DNA from: Piper betle
Lineage: Eukaryota > Streptophyta > Magnoliopsida > Piperales > Piperaceae
Assembly: GCA_033002965.1 (NCBI GenBank)
Contig: JAURVB010014610.1
Location: 186,001 to 250,000, forward strand
Reading direction: 5' to 3'
DNA: 64,000 bases
The translations under genes and the position numbers were made by a program. Below the pieces are notes generated by a model that saw only the letters and a program-made list of their open reading frames with translations, did not search any database and was not told the origin of the DNA. Position 1 is the first letter of the stretch, and every line of letters begins with the position of its first letter. Shown piece after piece: positions 61,601 to 64,000 of this stretch.

Positions 61601-62724
61601 TATATATGTTCAACAGGCCTCTCAAAACGCTTATAATGTCGAAAATATGCATGCTTATAATTAGAGCTGATATATCATAAAGTCCCTACATGATCACGAT
61701 TCATGTTCATGCATGAATAGCTTGGGACGGCCCCTACTTGACGAAAGATCTCTACACAATAAACCATAGTGTCTTGTCATATTGATGTGATTTTGGTGTT
61801 CGTCTTCTCGCAAATTTTACAGGATAAAGACACGAATATTAGCAGCATTTTTACTCCCTTTGGAGGGGGGCAGCGGCTTTGCCCAGGGGGGACTTGGCCA
61901 GGCTGGAAGCCTCCATTTTTCTGCACCATTTGGTCACATCTTTTAGGTACCAACGAAAGCTTTGAACCCAACAATATTTGAGTCACATTACACACTATAA
62001 TATGTAGAAATATGTGTTTTACCATTAATATATGTTTAGTATGCATGCATGTATAAATAAATATTGGTTTTTCATTCAATATACTAATTGGCAATTGGTA
62101 GCATTTTTTTTTTGATATTGTGGTGTGGATGAACTTCAAAGAAGCAAGGTGTAGGGACCATTTTGGGTGGCCTGTTGTTTTCTTATGAATTTGTGGTCCT
62201 CATATATCGTACCAACGTCCTTTTATATATATTTCCCTAGCAGTGGCACCACCAAATCAATCTGGACGTGTTTTAATCTGATCAATGTTTCCCTTCAATA
62301 ATTCTGGATAGACAATAATACTGTAATAATAATTGAGAGGCTTGGATGGCCCAATGTCCTCCCCAAAATCATATATATCTATGCAATTTCATATATGGCC
62401 AATGAATATTTATTCAGTGGTCCATACACATTAGCATCTATCGTTCTGAAACATCTTGTCATGCATATATAGACATACATATATATATAACCACTATATC
62501 ATCTAATGACTTGTAGGTCACATATATATATATGTAGTATATATTGCATGCATGTAATTTACACTGTTAGATTGTTAATATTGCTGGTGAATAGGTGGGA
62601 TGCCCAAGAGGACTCCATAGTGAACTTTCCAACTGTGAGGATGAAGAGAAGACTGCCCATAAGAGTGAAGAGAAGACCTGCCTCCGATGAGTTCATTGTA
62701 GAGCAAGAGAATATGGCAGCTTAA
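58657..62724 (+). CDS. CYP90D: CYP90D cytochrome P450, brassinosteroid C-23 hydroxylase type (two compensating frame breaks)
   Basis: Eight exons: 58657-58868, 58957-59281, 59754-59904, 60819-61073, 61175-61267, 61382-61567, 61823-61946, 62595-62724. About 491 residues. N-terminal membrane anchor (about 7-25), then HGSHGWPFIGETLDFI. I-helix MIDLMIPGEDSVPVLM, ExxR as ETLRMGN, FNPWRW, and heme site FGGGQRLCPG. The C-terminus DSIVNFPTVRMKRRLPI is typical of CYP90D. The family hydroxylates 6-deoxo-type brassinosteroid precursors at C-23 in the ER. Exon 3 has one extra G (59772-59773): IAFQVL then VKALISLDPGEE only after a shift; it is 151 nt where 150 is needed. Exon 7 lacks one base at the G6 run 61886-61891, just after the heme Cys, where GDLARLEASIFLHH should follow; it is 124 nt where 125 is needed. 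The two breaks restore the total length but not the frame between them. Confidence 0.88.
60230..60520. repeat. Dispersed AT-rich repeat copy in CYP90D intron 3
   Basis: AAAACTAGGCAAAATATCAG at its left, AATGAGATAAAATATAATGA and GGAGATAAACTACAATAATC in the middle, and TCTTTTATTGATAAAAATAA at its right. Same order of words as at 54280-54545 and 63530-63720. Confidence 0.6.
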
Positions 62725-62955
62725 TTATATATGAGTGGGTCACATATATGTAGTATATATTACATGCATGTAATTTACACTGTTAGATTGTCAAAATTGC
62801 TGGTGAATAGGTGGGATGCCCAAGAGGACTCCATAGTGAACTTCCCAACTGTGAGGATGAAAAGAAGACTGCCCATAAGTGTGAAGAGAAGACCTGCCTC
62901 TGATGAGTTCATTGTAGAGCTAGAGAATATGGCAGCTTTATTATATATGAGTGGG
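62516..62955 (+). repeat. Tandem duplication (~216 bp) of the CYP90D last exon and its splice acceptor
   Basis: Copy 1 (62516-62737) and copy 2 (62738-62955) both run GGTCACATATAT ... GTAATTTACACTGTTAGATTG ... GCTGGTGAATAG/GTGGGATGCC through the coding exon to GCAGCTT(A/T)ATTATATATGAGTGGG. They differ at a handful of bases and in the length of an AT microsatellite, so the duplication is recent. Confidence 0.93.
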
Positions 62956-63006
62956 AGAGTTATAGAATTTTATGACATCATGTGTATATTGCAAGAAGAC
63001 AATTAG
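62811..63006 (+). pseudogene. Duplicate CYP90D terminal exon with lost stop codon
   Basis: Begins right after the same GAATAG acceptor as exon 8 (offset 216 bp) and encodes WDAQEDSIVNFPTVRMKRRL and PISVKRRPASDEFIVELE. TAA of the first copy is TTA here, so the frame runs on for LLYMSGRVIEFYDIMCILQE and two more residues to TAG at 63004. It could act as an alternative last exon, spliced from exon 7 in place of the first copy, or be unused. Changes from copy 1 include Arg to Ser in PI(R/S)VKRR and Gln to Leu in EQE/ELE. Confidence 0.75.
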
Positions 63007-63529
63007 TTGTTCTAATTTAAATCTAAGGTTTATTATCATTAATTAATTATGTTTGATTACAAGCCACTAGACCTAATTAACATATATGTAAATGTGTATA
63101 TACTTGATCACCTAGATAAATGAGCAGCTCATTTCACCTTTTTTTAATTTTCGTTTTGTGGGTTTAGATATAGGTAGGTAGCTACACTGCGATTGAAAAT
63201 TGTAGAATGCTTTCAAGTAGTAGGAAATTGGGTGGAGGCCTGGATATATCAGCCCACTTAGCACCATTTAGTGCATGGGCATTCGTTATTGGGCTTGATG
63301 AGATGGTAGCTTCGAAGTTCATGGGCTTCATTTAATCCCCTTTGAAGGACGACATGTAACAACGTTGTTGCGTGTGGGGGAGTTTTGAGAAGTCTTCATA
63401 ACGCTGACATATGTCAATGATATCCGAAATAGGAGCAATTAGGAGTAACAGAGATATAACTAAAGATTGTCATTTCCATTTATTAAACATTTGGGCATAC
63501 TTGTTGCGTCTATTGCTGTCTTCTTTGAT
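63007..63529. other. CYP90D 3' flank
   Basis: Presumed 3' UTR or spacer, with no other gene recognised. Confidence 0.35.
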
Positions 63530-63720
63530 ATAGATTCCAATTTTATAGATAAATTTTACGACGAACAACGAGATGATAGACTGATTTGATTTTAGAGATA
63601 GATTATAAGCATTTAATTATGCTATCTTTTAGTTTGTTATATTTTAATTAATTGAATCTTCTATTTTTCACGAGAACGCGGCTTTTCCTCTCTTTTATTA
63701 ATAAGAGTTGATAAGTGAGA
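63530..63720. repeat. Dispersed AT-rich repeat copy
   Basis: TTTTATAGATAAATTTTACG, TTTGATTTTAGAGATAGATT and TCTTTTATTAATAAGAGTTG match the copies inside the CBL10 and CYP90D introns in order. Shortest of the set. Confidence 0.55.
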
Positions 63721-64000
63721 ACTGATTGAGTTTTCATGGTACATTACATCAAGGGCTGACCCTCAACACTTCTGACCACACAATATTGTTGGTGCTTGTT
63801 TGTTGCTACTTGCTCCTTTAGTTTGCACACAACCTATGTGCCACCCAATCATCTCCACTCATCACTTGTCTGCTATATAAATATATATTAATTCAAGGTG
63901 ACTTTTTATATATCAAAGAACAAAATATTGGAGATGTGTCGACTCCTGGAATCTTTGTATTGGAGATCTATATTTGTGGGTCTAATTAATCAGAGTGAAT
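63721..64000. other. Right edge of window, nothing recognised
   Basis: A TATATAAATATATATTAATT stretch near 63873 could be a TATA region of a gene beyond the window, but no coding sequence is visible. Confidence 0.3.

Overview
The window is nuclear DNA from a flowering plant. It has spliced genes with GT-AG introns, a 19-exon beta-galactosidase, AT-rich intergenic DNA and plant transposon debris. The 5' ends of two genes (cytidine deaminase and the caprin-like gene) are very GC-rich. That pattern, together with a reduced 10-cysteine Bowman-Birk inhibitor, suggests a monocot that is probably not a grass. This is an inference; I cannot name the species.

Layout. Positions 1-6.8 kb hold debris: a type-A response-regulator fragment, a rhodanese-like pseudogene, two GC-rich inverted-repeat elements set in TA microsatellites, and a MITE-like element. 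At 6.8-10.7 kb (+) is a caprin-like RGG protein gene. At 12.1-13.2 kb (-) is a decayed alpha/beta hydrolase. At 13.8-15.8 kb (-) is VIP5/RTF1, a Paf1-complex subunit. At 20.4-21.3 kb (-) is an intronless cytidine deaminase. From 21.3 to 33.5 kb I find almost no genes, but there is an intact-looking hAT-type MITE with a perfect 8-bp target-site duplication. At 33.9-38.2 kb (+) is an intact 839-residue GH35 beta-galactosidase, convergent with a Mini-RNase III-like gene at 38.9-40.3 kb (-). At 40.5-42.4 kb are a degenerate ~150-bp satellite and a dead Ty1/copia fragment. At 43-45.5 kb (+) is a Bowman-Birk inhibitor cluster: two decayed inhibitor domains, then one intact gene. At 46.5-47.8 kb (-) is ribosomal protein eL22, with a duplicated promoter. 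At 51-53.1 kb are another hAT-like MITE, a retroelement remnant with three primer-binding-site-like motifs, and a long inverted repeat. At 53.5-56.8 kb (+) is a 9-exon CBL10-type calcium sensor. At 58.7-62.7 kb (+) is CYP90D, a brassinosteroid C-23 hydroxylase-type P450, whose last exon is tandemly duplicated.

The genes are ordinary, unrelated housekeeping, signalling and hormone genes and do not form a cluster or system. Two themes recur. Five otherwise well-conserved genes (caprin-like, VIP5, CDA, Mini-RNase III, CYP90D) carry small reading-frame breaks, mostly in or next to homopolymers or a short tandem repeat. The BGAL, eL22, CBL10 and intact BBI genes are clean. Uncorrected assembly indels are the simplest explanation, but real lesions are possible. 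The second theme is local tandem duplication of functional pieces: the CYP90D terminal exon, the CBL10 start codon, the eL22 promoter, a caprin intron segment and BBI domains. I found no previously undescribed multi-gene system.
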